64,000 bases of DNA from Cognatishimia maritima. GTDB taxonomy: Bacteria; Pseudomonadota; Alphaproteobacteria; Rhodobacterales; Rhodobacteraceae. The notes under the pieces were generated by a model. The model was not told where the DNA came from and ran no database searches. It saw nothing but the letters and a program-made list of their open reading frames with translations. The stretch is from contig NZ_FQWM01000007.1 in the NCBI RefSeq assembly GCF_900129685.1, positions 1 to 64,000 of the forward strand. Direction: 5' to 3'. Both the position numbers and the translations under genes were made by a program. Numbering within the stretch: position 1 is the stretch's first letter; every line of letters begins with the position of its first letter. Of the stretch, positions 27,596 to 37,341 are shown one piece after another.

Positions 27596-30500
27596 GACCG
27601 GTCAATCACACAACGCCATCCACCGATGTGGTGAGGCCTCAGCCACAAAATAGCGATGCCGCCGGACAGGGCTATGCTGAACTTTGTGTGACCACGAATT
27701 TCACCTTCCTGACGGGGGCCTCTCATCCCGAAGAACTGGTGCTGCGTGCCGCCGAACTTGGTTTGTCCGCCATCGCCATCACGGACCGTAATTCTCTGGC
27801 TGGGGTGGTGCGTGCATGGTCGGCTTTGAAAGAGTTGAAGCGAGAAACCCAAGAGGCGCTGCAGATCCGGTCTGAACAGAAAAAGGATTCCTCATCGCGG
27901 CAAGACGTGGGCCTGCGGCATCTGCTGGAACGGCCCGCAGTGACCCGCTTTCCCAAGCTGATCGTGGGCTGTCGCCTGGTTCTGCAGGACAGCGGCGTTG
28001 AATGGCTGGCCCTGCCACGAGACCGCGCGGCCTATCAGCGCCTGACCCGGCTATTGACCCTTGGAAAGCGGCGGGCGGAAAAGGGGCAGTGCACGCTTTA
28101 TACCAAAGATGTCATGGCGGGTTGCAAAGGTATGATCCTGATCGCAATTCCACAGGGCGGGCTGACCTCTGCACGGGATGATATCCGCACCATCGCACGA
28201 CAATTTCCCAACCACGTCTTTCTGGGCGCGGTGCCGCCCTATGATGGGCGGGATCAACGCTATCTGGCGGCCTGCGCGCAGCTGGCGCAAAAGACCTCGG
28301 CGCCGATGGTGGCGCTGGGGGATGTGCTGATGCACCGGGCCAGCCGCCGGCAATTGGCCGATGTGCTGACCTGCATGCGCGAGCACATCACCATCGATCA
28401 GATCGGCACCCGCGCCTTGCCCAATGCTGAACGCCGTCTGAAATCCGGCACCGACATGGCACGTCTTTTTCGGGAACACCCCGCCGCCCTGCGTCGCACC
28501 TTGGAAATCGCCGACCGCTGCAGCTTTGATCTGGGAGAGCTGTCCTATGAATACCCGCACGAAGAAGCCGATGGCGAAACCCCGCTTGCACGGCTGACGC
28601 GGCTGGCTGAAGAGGGGCTTAAACGCCGCTATCCCGATGGCCCTCCGGACCGCGCGCTGGACTTGATGGCAAAAGAACTGTCCGTGGTCAAAGACCTCAA
28701 TTTTCCGGCCTATTTCCTGACCGTCTATGACATCGTGCAATTCGCCAAATCCAAGGGCATCCTCTGTCAGGGGCGCGGTTCGGCGGCGAATTCGATCCTC
28801 TGTTACCTTCTGGGCATCACGGACGTCAGCCCGGATATGATCGCCATGGTGTTTGAACGGTTCGTGTCCAAACATCGGGGTGAGCCGCCGGATATCGACG
28901 TCGATTTCGAACACGAACGCCGCGAAGAGGTGATCCAGTGGATCTATGAAAAATATGGCCGCCACCGGGCAGGGCTTTGCGCAACGGTGATCCATTTCCG
29001 CACCCGCGCCGCCATTCGTGAGGTCGGCAAGGTCATGGGGCTGTCACAGGATGTCACGGCGGGCCTCTCTGGGCAGATCTGGGGCCTAAGCGACGGTGGC
29101 GTTGATCTGGACCGCATCCGCGAACTGGGCCTTGATCCCGAAGACCGCCGCCTGATGCAGACCATCCGCCTGATCGGCGAAGTCATTGGCTTTCCCCGCC
29201 ACCTTTCGCAGCATGTGGGCGGCTTTGTCATCACGCGCGGGCGGCTGGACGAACTCGCACCGATTGAAAACGCCGCGATGGAGGATCGCACGGTGATTTG
29301 CTGGGACAAGGACGACATCGATGCGCTGTGTATTCTAAAGGTCGATGTACTGGGGCTGGGCATGCTGAGTTGCATTCGCAAATCTTTTGCCCTGCTAGAG
29401 CAGCATGAAAACATCACCCACAGCATCGCCACGATCCCGCAGGGGGATACAACGACCTATGACATGCTGTGCCGTGCGGACGCGGTTGGGGTGTTTCAGG
29501 TGGAAAGCCGGGCACAGATGAACTTTCTGCCCCGGATGCGCCCGCGCGAATTCTATGATCTGGTGATCGAGGTCGCCATTGTGCGGCCCGGGCCTATTCA
29601 GGGGGATATGGTGCAGCCCTATATCCGCCGCCGCAATGGGCAGGAAAAGATCGAACCCTTTGGTCCCGCATTGGAGGCCGTGACCAAACGCACCCTCGGC
29701 GTGCCGCTTTTTCAGGAACAGGCATTGCAAATTGCCGTGGTCGGGGCGGGGTTCTCGGCAGAAGAGGCCGACCATCTGCGCCGCTCGCTGGCTTCGTTCC
29801 GGCGCATGGGCACCATTGGCAAACACCGCGAGAAATTCATCGCGGGTATGTTGGCCAATGGCTACAGTCCTGAGGTGGCGGAACGGTGCTTTGGCCAGAT
29901 CGAGGGCTTTGCCGACTATGGGTTCCCCGAAAGCCATGCGGCGGCTTTTGCCATGCTGGCCTATGTGTCGGCCTGGCTGAAACGCCATCACCCGGCGATC
30001 TTTGCCTGCGCCCTGCTGAATTCGCAGCCGATGGGGTTTTACGCGCCCGCACAGATCGTGCGGGATGTGCGCGAACACGGGATCGAGGTGCGCCCGATCT
30101 GCATCAACCAATCTGAGTGGGACAACACGCTAGAGCGCCGCTCGGATGGCGCGCTGGCGCTGCGGCTGGGGTTCCGGCAGATCAAAGGCTTCCGCGAAGA
30201 AGATGCGGGTTGGGTCGTTGCGGCGCGTGGCAATGGCTACCCGGACCCAGAGGCGCTGTGGCTGCGGGCAGGGCTGCGGCCTGACGTGCTGGCACGTCTG
30301 GCAGAGGCCGATGCCTTTGCCGACACGGGTCTCAAACGGCGCGACGCGCTTTGGCAGGTCAAAGCGATCCAAAGTCCCAAACCCCTACCGCTGTTTAATG
30401 ACCCGATTGACGGGGAAGGGGTGCAGGAACCGGATGTCATCCTGCCCAATATGCAGCTTGGCGAAGAGGTGGTCGAAGACTACGTGACCACCCGCCTGAC

Positions 30501-30975
30501 CCTGCGCGCGCATCCGATGGAACTTTTGCGTCCCAGCCTGCCGGGGCTGGTGACCCACGCATCCTTGCCCGACATCCCGCTGGGTCAGCACAGTGTCTGC
30601 GGCCTTGTCATCACCCGGCAGCGGCCGGGCACGGCCTCGGGGGTGATCTTTCTGACGCTTGAGGATGAAACCGGGGTCAGCAATATCGTGGTCTGGCCCA
30701 AGGTCTATGAGCAGTTCCGGCGTATTGTGATGGGGGGGCGATTGCTGCGCGTCAAAGGCTATTTGCAACGCGAAGGCATCGTGGTGCACCTGATCGCACA
30801 GGACATTCAGGACCTGTCGCATATGCTGTCAGATCTGGGTCACCCCCAACCCGAGGCGCTGACCACCGAAGGCCCGCGCGCCGACGATACGCCCAAACAA
30901 GCCCGCTATCCTGCGCGGGCCATGCACCCACGCGATCAGGCCAAGCGGTTGTTTCCAAGCCGAGATTTCCACTGA
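27592..30975 (+). CDS. dnaE2: Error-prone DNA polymerase DnaE2 (ImuC)
   Basis: 1127 aa from the ATG that overlaps the imuB stop; a longer frame upstream is just overlap with imuB. It begins with a PHP domain (YAELCVTTNFTFLTGASHPEELV, then ITDRNSLAGVV). The polymerase active-site region includes GRGSAANSILCYLLGITDV and PPDIDVDFEHERREEVI, followed by fingers and an OB domain near the C-terminus (GVIFLTLEDETGVSNIVVW). DnaE2 performs SOS-induced translesion synthesis together with ImuB. Confidence 0.95.
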   Translation: MRPVNHTTPSTDVVRPQPQNSDAAGQGYAELCVTTNFTFLTGASHPEELVLRAAELGLSAIAITDRNSLAGVVRAWSALKELKRETQEALQIRSEQKKDSSSRQDVGLRHLLERPAVTRFPKLIVGCRLVLQDSGVEWLALPRDRAAYQRLTRLLTLGKRRAEKGQCTLYTKDVMAGCKGMILIAIPQGGLTSARDDIRTIARQFPNHVFLGAVPPYDGRDQRYLAACAQLAQKTSAPMVALGDVLMHRASRRQLADVLTCMREHITIDQIGTRALPNAERRLKSGTDMARLFREHPAALRRTLEIADRCSFDLGELSYEYPHEEADGETPLARLTRLAEEGLKRRYPDGPPDRALDLMAKELSVVKDLNFPAYFLTVYDIVQFAKSKGILCQGRGSAANSILCYLLGITDVSPDMIAMVFERFVSKHRGEPPDIDVDFEHERREEVIQWIYEKYGRHRAGLCATVIHFRTRAAIREVGKVMGLSQDVTAGLSGQIWGLSDGGVDLDRIRELGLDPEDRRLMQTIRLIGEVIGFPRHLSQHVGGFVITRGRLDELAPIENAAMEDRTVICWDKDDIDALCILKVDVLGLGMLSCIRKSFALLEQHENITHSIATIPQGDTTTYDMLCRADAVGVFQVESRAQMNFLPRMRPREFYDLVIEVAIVRPGPIQGDMVQPYIRRRNGQEKIEPFGPALEAVTKRTLGVPLFQEQALQIAVVGAGFSAEEADHLRRSLASFRRMGTIGKHREKFIAGMLANGYSPEVAERCFGQIEGFADYGFPESHAAAFAMLAYVSAWLKRHHPAIFACALLNSQPMGFYAPAQIVRDVREHGIEVRPICINQSEWDNTLERRSDGALALRLGFRQIKGFREEDAGWVVAARGNGYPDPEALWLRAGLRPDVLARLAEADAFADTGLKRRDALWQVKAIQSPKPLPLFNDPIDGEGVQEPDVILPNMQLGEEVVEDYVTTRLTLRAHPMELLRPSLPGLVTHASLPDIPLGQHSVCGLVITRQRPGTASGVIFLTLEDETGVSNIVVWPKVYEQFRRIVMGGRLLRVKGYLQREGIVVHLIAQDIQDLSHMLSDLGHPQPEALTTEGPRADDTPKQARYPARAMHPRDQAKRLFPSRDFH

Positions 30976-31013
30976 CGCCGCGCCACAGCCTGACCCGGTA
31001 GAAGCCGTCAGTG
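30970..31013. terminator. Possible convergent terminator hairpin
   Basis: CACTGACG and CGTCAGTG form an 8-bp inverted repeat across the 32-bp gap between dnaE2 and the convergent dehydratase gene. The loop is long (28 bases) and there is no T tract, so function is uncertain. Confidence 0.3.
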
Positions 31014-32789
31014 ATTGTCGCGGGGCACGCCAAAGGTTTGAGCGATCCGTTGATATTTGGGGGCCGGTTTCAGAACCATGCCTTCATTCAACTGGCCAAC
31101 CATGCCGCGCTGAATCTCTTGCCACGGGGTCTGACTCGCGGGCATCTGGTAACCACCCGCCGCCTCAAGCGCTTCTCGGCGTTTGCTCATCTCCTCCTCG
31201 GAAATCAGCAGGTCGACCCGTCGTTTGGTCAAATCAATCCGCAGCCCGTCACCGGTTTGCAGTAAGGCAAGATTGCCGCCTGCCGCTGCCTCGGGGCTGG
31301 CGTTCAGGATCGATGGGCTGCCCGAAGTGCCGGATTGCCGCCCATCGCCCAAGGTGGGCAGTTCCGAGATGCCGCGTTTGATCAGCGCTGCGGGCGGCTG
31401 CATGTTCACCACCTCTGCCGCCCCGGGATGCCCCAATGGGCCCGCGCCGCGCATCACCAGAACACAGTTTTCATCAATTTTCAGCGCGGGGTCTTCGATC
31501 CGGGCGTGGTAATCCTCGGGACCATCAAACACGATGGCACGGGCCTCAAACGCATTGGGATCATCCGGGTTGGACAGGTACCGCTGCCGGAAATCTGGGC
31601 TGATCACCGATGTTTTCAGGATCGCGCTGTCAAACAGGTTGCCTTTCATGTTCAGGAAACCCGATGCGGGTTTAAGCGGTGCATCAAAGCTGCGGATGAC
31701 GTCTTCATCGACGATCTTTGCGCCCTGATAAAGCGCTGCAATCGGGCGGCCTGATACGGTCATCGCCTCTGGATGGGGCAGGGCTTTGGCATCAAGCAAT
31801 TCGGACAACACGGCAGGTACGCCCCCGGCACGATGGAAATCTTCGGCCAGATAGTCCCCCGAGGGCTGCACATTGCAAAGCAGGGGAATCTCATGGCCAA
31901 TCTGTTCCCAATCGTCCGTGCTGAGATCAACGCCCATCTGCGTAGCCACGGCGTTCATGTGGATCGGGGCGTTTGTGCTGCCGCCGATGGCTGAATTCAG
32001 GGCGATGGCGTTTTCAAAGGCGCCGCGCGTCATGATGTCAGATGGCTTGAGGTCCTCGTGCACCATTTCGACGATGCGACGTCCGGTGGCATAGGCCATC
32101 TGGCCGCGTTCACGGTAGGGTGCTGGGATGGAGGCCGATCCCGGCAACTGCATGCCGACCGCCTCAGCCAGGCTGTTCATCGTGCTGGCGGTGCCCATCG
32201 TGTTGCAGAACCCAACCGAAGGAACCGACGCCGTTGCCATCTCCATAAAGGTGGCAAAATCAATCTCGCCCGTGGCAAGTTGTTTGCGTGCAGTCCAGAT
32301 GGTCGATCCCGTGCCCGCGCGCTCTTTGCCGTGCCAGCCGTTCAGCATTGGCCCAACAGACAAAGCGATAGCCGGAATATTCACCGTCGCCGCCCCCATC
32401 AAGAGCGCTGGCGTGGTCTTGTCGCAGCCAATCGTCAGGACAACCCCATCCAATGGATAGCCAAACAGGCACTCCACCAGACTAAGGTAAGTCAGATTGC
32501 GATCCAGCGATGCCGTTGGTCGTTTTCCGGTTTCCTGAATGGGATGCACGGGGAACTCCATGCAAATCCCACCCGCGGCCTCGATGCCAGAACGGACACG
32601 TTTGGCCAGCTCGATATGGTGGCGGTTGCATGGGCTAAGGTCACTGCCGGTCTGGGCGATGCCGATGATCGGCTTGCCAGAGGTCAGCTCCTCCAGCGTC
32701 AGGCCGAAATTCAGGTAATGCCCGACATAAATCGCCGTCAGATCCGGGTGGTCCGGGTTGTCGAACCATTCTTGAGATCGCAGTTTCAT
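31008..32789 (-). CDS. IlvD/Edd-family sugar-acid dehydratase (xylonate/arabinonate type)
   Basis: 593 aa. Three cysteines expected to hold the iron-sulfur cluster are in [15 protein letters not shown] and LLCNVQPSG. Length and the N-terminal [21 protein letters not shown] follow pentonate/hexonate dehydratases (XylD, AraC-type) rather than dihydroxyacid dehydratase of branched-chain synthesis. It would convert an aldonate to a 2-keto-3-deoxy acid in the cytoplasm. It is downstream of a sugar ABC transporter on the same strand (27-base gap), and a sugar 1-dehydrogenase lies beyond, so a non-phosphorylative sugar oxidation route is likely. The substrate is not certain. Confidence 0.85.
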   Translation of the reverse strand: MKLRSQEWFDNPDHPDLTAIYVGHYLNFGLTLEELTSGKPIIGIAQTGSDLSPCNRHHIELAKRVRSGIEAAGGICMEFPVHPIQETGKRPTASLDRNLTYLSLVECLFGYPLDGVVLTIGCDKTTPALLMGAATVNIPAIALSVGPMLNGWHGKERAGTGSTIWTARKQLATGEIDFATFMEMATASVPSVGFCNTMGTASTMNSLAEAVGMQLPGSASIPAPYRERGQMAYATGRRIVEMVHEDLKPSDIMTRGAFENAIALNSAIGGSTNAPIHMNAVATQMGVDLSTDDWEQIGHEIPLLCNVQPSGDYLAEDFHRAGGVPAVLSELLDAKALPHPEAMTVSGRPIAALYQGAKIVDEDVIRSFDAPLKPASGFLNMKGNLFDSAILKTSVISPDFRQRYLSNPDDPNAFEARAIVFDGPEDYHARIEDPALKIDENCVLVMRGAGPLGHPGAAEVVNMQPPAALIKRGISELPTLGDGRQSGTSGSPSILNASPEAAAGGNLALLQTGDGLRIDLTKRRVDLLISEEEMSKRREALEAAGGYQMPASQTPWQEIQRGMVGQLNEGMVLKPAPKYQRIAQTFGVPRDNH

Positions 32790-32816
32790 AATAGCCCCGC
32801 AGTTTGCGATGTGACG

Positions 32817-33920
32817 TTAAGCAGAGAGACGCAGTTCGGTTGAGGGATCAAACAGGCAGACCTTGCTCATGTTGATCGCCAATTCGATGGTTTCGCCCTC
32901 TTTCGGGGCGTCGTCCGGTTCGACGCTGGCAACAACATCCTGACCAGCGACCGTAGTCATCAAGATCGTCTCCGCGCCCGTTGGTTCGACCATATCCACC
33001 AGAACTTTCATGCGCGCAGAGGTATCCCCCCGATGCGCATGCACCGGGTTAAAGTGTTCGGGGCGGACCCCGAAAATCACTGATTGCCCGGCAGCCAGAT
33101 TGGCGGTGTGGTCCGCAGGCAGCGGCAGAATGGTCCCGTCGCCGCCGTCGATCGTCACGCCAAAACCAGCGTCGCTCTGCACGACCTTGGCATTCAAGAA
33201 GTTCATCGTTGGTGACCCCATGAAGCCAGCGACAAACTTGTTGCGCGGACGCTCATAGATTTCTTTCGGCGTGTCATACTGCTGCAAAACACCCTTGAAC
33301 ATCACCGCGATGCGGCTGGCGAGGGTCATCGCCTCGACCTGATCGTGGGTCACGTAAACGGTGGTTTTGCCAACGCGATTGTGCAGCTTCTTGATTTCAG
33401 ACCGCATTTCGATCCGCAGTTTGGCGTCGAGATTTGACAGCGGTTCGTCAAATAGAAACAGCTTCGGATCACGCACCAAGGCCCGGCCCATGGCGACCCG
33501 TTGGCGCTGCCCGCCAGAGAGTTGGCTTGGCTTACGATCCAGCAGCGGTCCGATCTGCAAGAGGTCAGCAACCCGTGCGACGGTGTCTTTTTGCTCGGCT
33601 TTGGGGATATTGCGGCACTCCATGCCAAAAGTCATGTTCTCGCGCACGGTCATGGTTGGGTAAAGCGCATAGGATTGGAACACCATGGCGATATCGCGGT
33701 CCTTGGGCGCGTCGTTGTTGACCAAACGGTCCTCGATCTTGACCTCACCAGAGGTGACACTTTCCAGCCCTGCGATGATGCTTAGCAGGGTGGATTTCCC
33801 GCAACCAGATGGCCCGACAAGGGCGATGAACTCTCCGCTGTCGGCTTCAAGATTGATGTCCGTCAGAACTTCGACTTCTCCGTAGCTTTTGCGCAGGTCT
33901 TTGATGGTAAGAGATGACAT
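32817..33920 (-). CDS. CUT1 sugar ABC transporter ATP-binding protein (MsmK/UgpC type)
   Basis: 367 aa. Walker A GPSGCGKST, signature LSGGQRQR, Walker B LFLFDEPLSNLD and H-loop VTHDQVEAM are all intact. The C-terminal region after residue 240 is the TOBE regulatory domain of MalK-like ATPases. It follows the MalG-type permease by 12 bases and precedes the dehydratase gene. Confidence 0.92.
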   Translation of the reverse strand: MSSLTIKDLRKSYGEVEVLTDINLEADSGEFIALVGPSGCGKSTLLSIIAGLESVTSGEVKIEDRLVNNDAPKDRDIAMVFQSYALYPTMTVRENMTFGMECRNIPKAEQKDTVARVADLLQIGPLLDRKPSQLSGGQRQRVAMGRALVRDPKLFLFDEPLSNLDAKLRIEMRSEIKKLHNRVGKTTVYVTHDQVEAMTLASRIAVMFKGVLQQYDTPKEIYERPRNKFVAGFMGSPTMNFLNAKVVQSDAGFGVTIDGGDGTILPLPADHTANLAAGQSVIFGVRPEHFNPVHAHRGDTSARMKVLVDMVEPTGAETILMTTVAGQDVVASVEPDDAPKEGETIELAINMSKVCLFDPSTELRLSA

Positions 33921-33932
33921 ATCAAGCGGTTC

Positions 33933-34841
33933 CTATTTGACGGCGCCTTGGGTGAGGCCACGTACAAAGTACTTGCCCCCAGCGATGTAGATGAACAGAG
34001 GCGGCAGGGCGGCCATGATGACGGCGGCGGCTTCGATATTGTAGTGCCGCTCCCCCGTGCCGCTGCCTGAAAAGGCCACGATGGCAGAGGTGATGGGCTG
34101 GTTCCCGCCCGAGGTAAAGACTGTCCCGAAGAGGAACTCATTCCAGATACCAGTGAACTGCCAGATCACGGTCACGATCACGATGGGCGGGGATAGCGGC
34201 AGAATGATCCTGCGGAAAATCCGCCAGAATCCGGCACCGTCGATGCGCGCGGCTTTGATCAGATCGTCGGGGATCGAGACAAAATAGTTGCGGCAAAAGA
34301 GCGTGGTAAAGGAAATCCCTTGCACCGTGTGCACAAAAACCAGACCGGCGATGGTGTTTGACAGTCCCAACTTGCCCAGCACGAAGGCCCATGGCAGTAG
34401 GGTCATCTGCTGTGGCATGAAGACGCCCAGCGTGATCAAGCCAAAGATCAGGCCGTCATACCGAAAGCGCCATTTCGACAGGATATACCCATTCAACAGC
34501 CCAATCATGGTGGACAGGATGGTCGCCGGGATCGTCATCAAAAGCGAGTTTTTGTAGAACCGCGACACCCCTTCGCAGGTGCCGCCGATACAGAAGGAAC
34601 CCCAAGCTTCACCCCAATAACGCAGAGTCATTGTTTCTGCATCGGGCAAGGCAATGAAACCAGTGCGCACGATGTCTTCGAGTGGGCGCAGGGTGTTCAG
34701 CAGGATAATCAGAAGCGGCGCGATGTAGATCAGCGCAAATACGCTGAGCGCGCCATAGACGATGCCTTTTGACGTGATCCGACGGCGCATGCCTCCGGTG
34801 GCCAAGGGATCGAACTGTTCGTGCGTTGACGTATCAGCCAT
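33933..34841 (-). CDS. CUT1 sugar ABC transporter permease (MalG-like)
   Basis: 302 aa from the ATG at 34841, which overlaps the stop of the upstream permease by 8 bases; a longer frame to 34916 lies inside that gene. About six membrane segments and an EAA loop (LIKAARIDGAGFWRIFRRIILP) are visible. A loop with Cys-Ile-Gly-Gly-Thr-Cys between early segments is a family feature of glucose-type transporters. Confidence 0.9.
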   Translation of the reverse strand: MADTSTHEQFDPLATGGMRRRITSKGIVYGALSVFALIYIAPLLIILLNTLRPLEDIVRTGFIALPDAETMTLRYWGEAWGSFCIGGTCEGVSRFYKNSLLMTIPATILSTMIGLLNGYILSKWRFRYDGLIFGLITLGVFMPQQMTLLPWAFVLGKLGLSNTIAGLVFVHTVQGISFTTLFCRNYFVSIPDDLIKAARIDGAGFWRIFRRIILPLSPPIVIVTVIWQFTGIWNEFLFGTVFTSGGNQPITSAIVAFSGSGTGERHYNIEAAAVIMAALPPLFIYIAGGKYFVRGLTQGAVK

Positions 34842-35766
34842 GACGCGCGCCCTCCTTACGAGATTGCCAAGCTGACCAGAGTGCGTAGGGCACCAGAACA
34901 AAGGCCAGTGCCACAAGGATCATAACGGCTGCTGCTGCACCCTGCGCGATTTGTCCGCGTTGGAACATCAAATCGTAAACCACGATCGCGGGGACAGTTG
35001 TTGCGACGCCCGGCCCCCCCTGAGTCAGCGCCACAACGAGATCGTAGGTTTTAATCGCAAATTGCAGCAGCACCACCGTCACCGCGATGAAGATCGGCCA
35101 AATGGTTGGCAGAACGACCTTGCGGTAAATTCGAGGCATCGAAGCCCCATCGATTTGCGCGGCTTTGACAAGGTCTCCGTCCACCGAACGCAGGCCCGCG
35201 AGGATCAGCGCCATGGCAAAGCCAGAGGCATGCCACATGCCCGTGATCACAACCACATAAAGGGCAAGGTCCCTATCTGTGATCCAGTCAAATTTCGCAG
35301 CCAGCCAGCCCATGTCGTGCAGGGCGCGCTCAACACCCGTATTAGGGTGGAAAATCCATCGCCAGACGGTGCCCGTTACGATGAAAGAGATTGCCAGCGG
35401 ATAGAGGTAGATTGTGCGCCAGACGGCTTCAAACTTGACGCGTTGGTCGATCAGAACCGCAAGAACTGTGCCCGCAGCCAAAGAGCCGACCACGTATAGC
35501 GCGCCAAAAACGAACAGGTTCTGATAAGCAACGGTCCAGCGTTTGCTGCCCCAAAGCTTGGCGTATTCCTCAAAGCCCTGGTAGGTCGGGTCAGGCAATA
35601 GTGTGGACGTCGACAGGGAGATCCAGATCGTCCAGATCGAGAAGCCGACCACATAGGCAAACGCCAGAAAAATCGTCGGCGCCAGAACCATTTGGGGCGT
35701 CAGATTGGCCAGACGCTGACCCAAACTGGCCTGTGATGTCTGTGAATTGGGTGTATGTGCCTGCAC
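34834..35766 (-). CDS. CUT1 sugar ABC transporter permease (MalF-like)
   Basis: 310 aa with about six membrane segments, the first at residues 30-55, and an EAA loop (LVKAAQIDGASMPRIYRKVVLP). It lies 72 bases downstream of the binding-protein gene; the gap holds a strong stem-loop. Confidence 0.9.
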   Translation of the reverse strand: MQAHTPNSQTSQASLGQRLANLTPQMVLAPTIFLAFAYVVGFSIWTIWISLSTSTLLPDPTYQGFEEYAKLWGSKRWTVAYQNLFVFGALYVVGSLAAGTVLAVLIDQRVKFEAVWRTIYLYPLAISFIVTGTVWRWIFHPNTGVERALHDMGWLAAKFDWITDRDLALYVVVITGMWHASGFAMALILAGLRSVDGDLVKAAQIDGASMPRIYRKVVLPTIWPIFIAVTVVLLQFAIKTYDLVVALTQGGPGVATTVPAIVVYDLMFQRGQIAQGAAAAVMILVALAFVLVPYALWSAWQSRKEGARHG

Positions 35767-35799
35767 GGGTGACCCTCCGACCTTGCGGCTTTCAAAACG

Positions 35800-35829
35800 T
35801 GCCCCGACCTCACAACGAAGGCCGGGGCA
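35800..35829 (-). other. Intercistronic stem-loop after the binding-protein gene
   Basis: TGCCCCGACCT and AGGCCGGGGCA pair over 11 positions with one wobble, with an 8-base loop, directly after the binding-protein stop on the minus strand. It is in the same position as the loops at 19398-19422 and 41731-41759. Confidence 0.65.
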
Positions 35830-35838
35830 ACAGGGAGG

Positions 35839-37116
35839 TTACATTTGCAGTTCGACTGCGTCAGCCAACTGATTGGCTGCTTCTTCCGGTGAGATACTGT
35901 CGTCGGCCACGAACTCTGTGATGACTTCCATCATCGCGCCGCGATACTTCTGCAGGACGGTCATGTTATGCGCCATAGAGCGCACCAAAGAACCTTCAGA
36001 CACAGAGGCTTTCAGGTCCTCGAGGCCCTGTTGCTGACATTTGGTGAACCCACCGACAGAAAGGTCAACATCGGTCCGCGCCGGGATCGACCCTTTGGCG
36101 ACGTTGAAGGTCGCTTGGAACTCTGGCGACATGATGATCTCTGCCAGCAGTTTCTGGCCTTCGACGTAGTCAGGATCGTTCTGCTTAAAGAACACAACCG
36201 AATCCGAGTTCAGGATAAAGCCGTTGCCGCCCCAATCGACCGGGGTTTGGGTGCAGTAATAGTCGGTGTCTTCTGAAAAGCCTGCAAGGTTTGCAGACGC
36301 AACCGTCCAGTCGCCCATCAGGAAGAACGCCGCTTCCCCTGTCATGGTCATGGTCATGGACTCTTCCCAGGACCGGCCATTGATGCCGTCATCCATGTAG
36401 CCGATCATCTTGCGCAGCTGCGCAAAGGCGTCGATCATGCCTTGGCTGCGCAGGGCCTCTAGGTCGGCTTCTTGGAAGGCTTTGCGATACAGGTCTTGGT
36501 CCATGCCATAGACAACGCTGTCAAAGGTTGTCGTGTCAGACCAATCCGCCGCCCCATGGGCGATACAGGTCTTGCCTGCCGCTACGATCTGATCGCAGGC
36601 CGCGTTGAATTCGGCCCAGGTTTTCGGCACGTCGATGCCCAGATCGTCCAAAATCTCACGTGAGGAATAAAGCCAGTTCACGCGGTGAATGTTCATCGGT
36701 GCGGCCACCCAGTTGCCGGTTGGCTTCATCACCGTCAGCAGTTCCGGCGCTACCACGTCGTCCCAGCCTTGCTCTGCCGCAGTTGCGTCCAGATTTGCTG
36801 TCGCGCCTGTGGCGTTCCATTCTGCAATTTCAGGGCCCTTCAACTGAACCGCCGCCGGGGCATTGCCCGCCACAACGTCTGACCGAAGCTTTGCAAGCGT
36901 GTTGGACGTATGGCCAGAGATCGCAGTCTGTTCCCATGTGCCGCCTGCGGCCTCAAACATTTCGCCCAGTTTGGCGATGGCTGCCGCCTCAGAGCCTTGC
37001 GCCCATTGGTGCATCATGTTGGTCTTTGGTTCCGCATGCGCAAAAGACGCGCCGAGGCTAAGGGCTGCAATTGCGGCTCCGGTGGAACGCAATGCGCGTG
37101 TCGTTTTCGTCTTCAT
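35839..37116 (-). CDS. CUT1 sugar ABC transporter substrate-binding protein (glucose/mannose-type)
   Basis: 425 aa from the ATG at 37116 after GGGAGGAC. A Sec signal peptide is at residues 1-29 (cleavage near FAHAE). The mature sequence (MMHQWAQGSEAAAIAKLGEMFE, later PMNIHRVNWLYSSREILDDLG and FFLMGDWTVASANL) is that of solute-binding family 1 proteins for glucose and related aldoses. First gene of the transporter-dehydratase operon and divergent from a sugar dehydrogenase. A TTGAAAA-C-TTTTCAA palindrome lies between. Confidence 0.9.
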   Translation of the reverse strand: MKTKTTRALRSTGAAIAALSLGASFAHAEPKTNMMHQWAQGSEAAAIAKLGEMFEAAGGTWEQTAISGHTSNTLAKLRSDVVAGNAPAAVQLKGPEIAEWNATGATANLDATAAEQGWDDVVAPELLTVMKPTGNWVAAPMNIHRVNWLYSSREILDDLGIDVPKTWAEFNAACDQIVAAGKTCIAHGAADWSDTTTFDSVVYGMDQDLYRKAFQEADLEALRSQGMIDAFAQLRKMIGYMDDGINGRSWEESMTMTMTGEAAFFLMGDWTVASANLAGFSEDTDYYCTQTPVDWGGNGFILNSDSVVFFKQNDPDYVEGQKLLAEIIMSPEFQATFNVAKGSIPARTDVDLSVGGFTKCQQQGLEDLKASVSEGSLVRSMAHNMTVLQKYRGAMMEVITEFVADDSISPEEAANQLADAVELQM

Positions 37117-37238
37117 TCGTAGTCCTCCCAATATCAATACCCGTCTGCGACATCGGCGGATCCTCCACCCGGCACGTGTCTGCGGTGATCTTGTGAGAAT
37201 CGTTTGGCGAATCTCACACCAAAATTGTTAAGTAGGAT

Positions 37239-37253
37239 TTGAAAACTTTTCAA
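37239..37253. promoter_or_regulatory. Palindromic operator candidate between transporter and dehydrogenase operons
   Basis: TTGAAAACTTTTCAA is a perfect 7-1-7 palindrome in the 225-bp divergent gap, flanked by AAGTAGGA and AAGTAGTA. The GntR-family regulator encoded at 38121 in the adjacent operon is the obvious candidate to bind it; that link is inference. Confidence 0.5.
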
Positions 37254-37341
37254 GTAGTATTTAACTGGACAATCCAAACAAGGGATGTCACTTTACGGCA
37301 ACGCAAGCAGCAAAGGTGCATTGCGCAAGGGAGGACAATCT

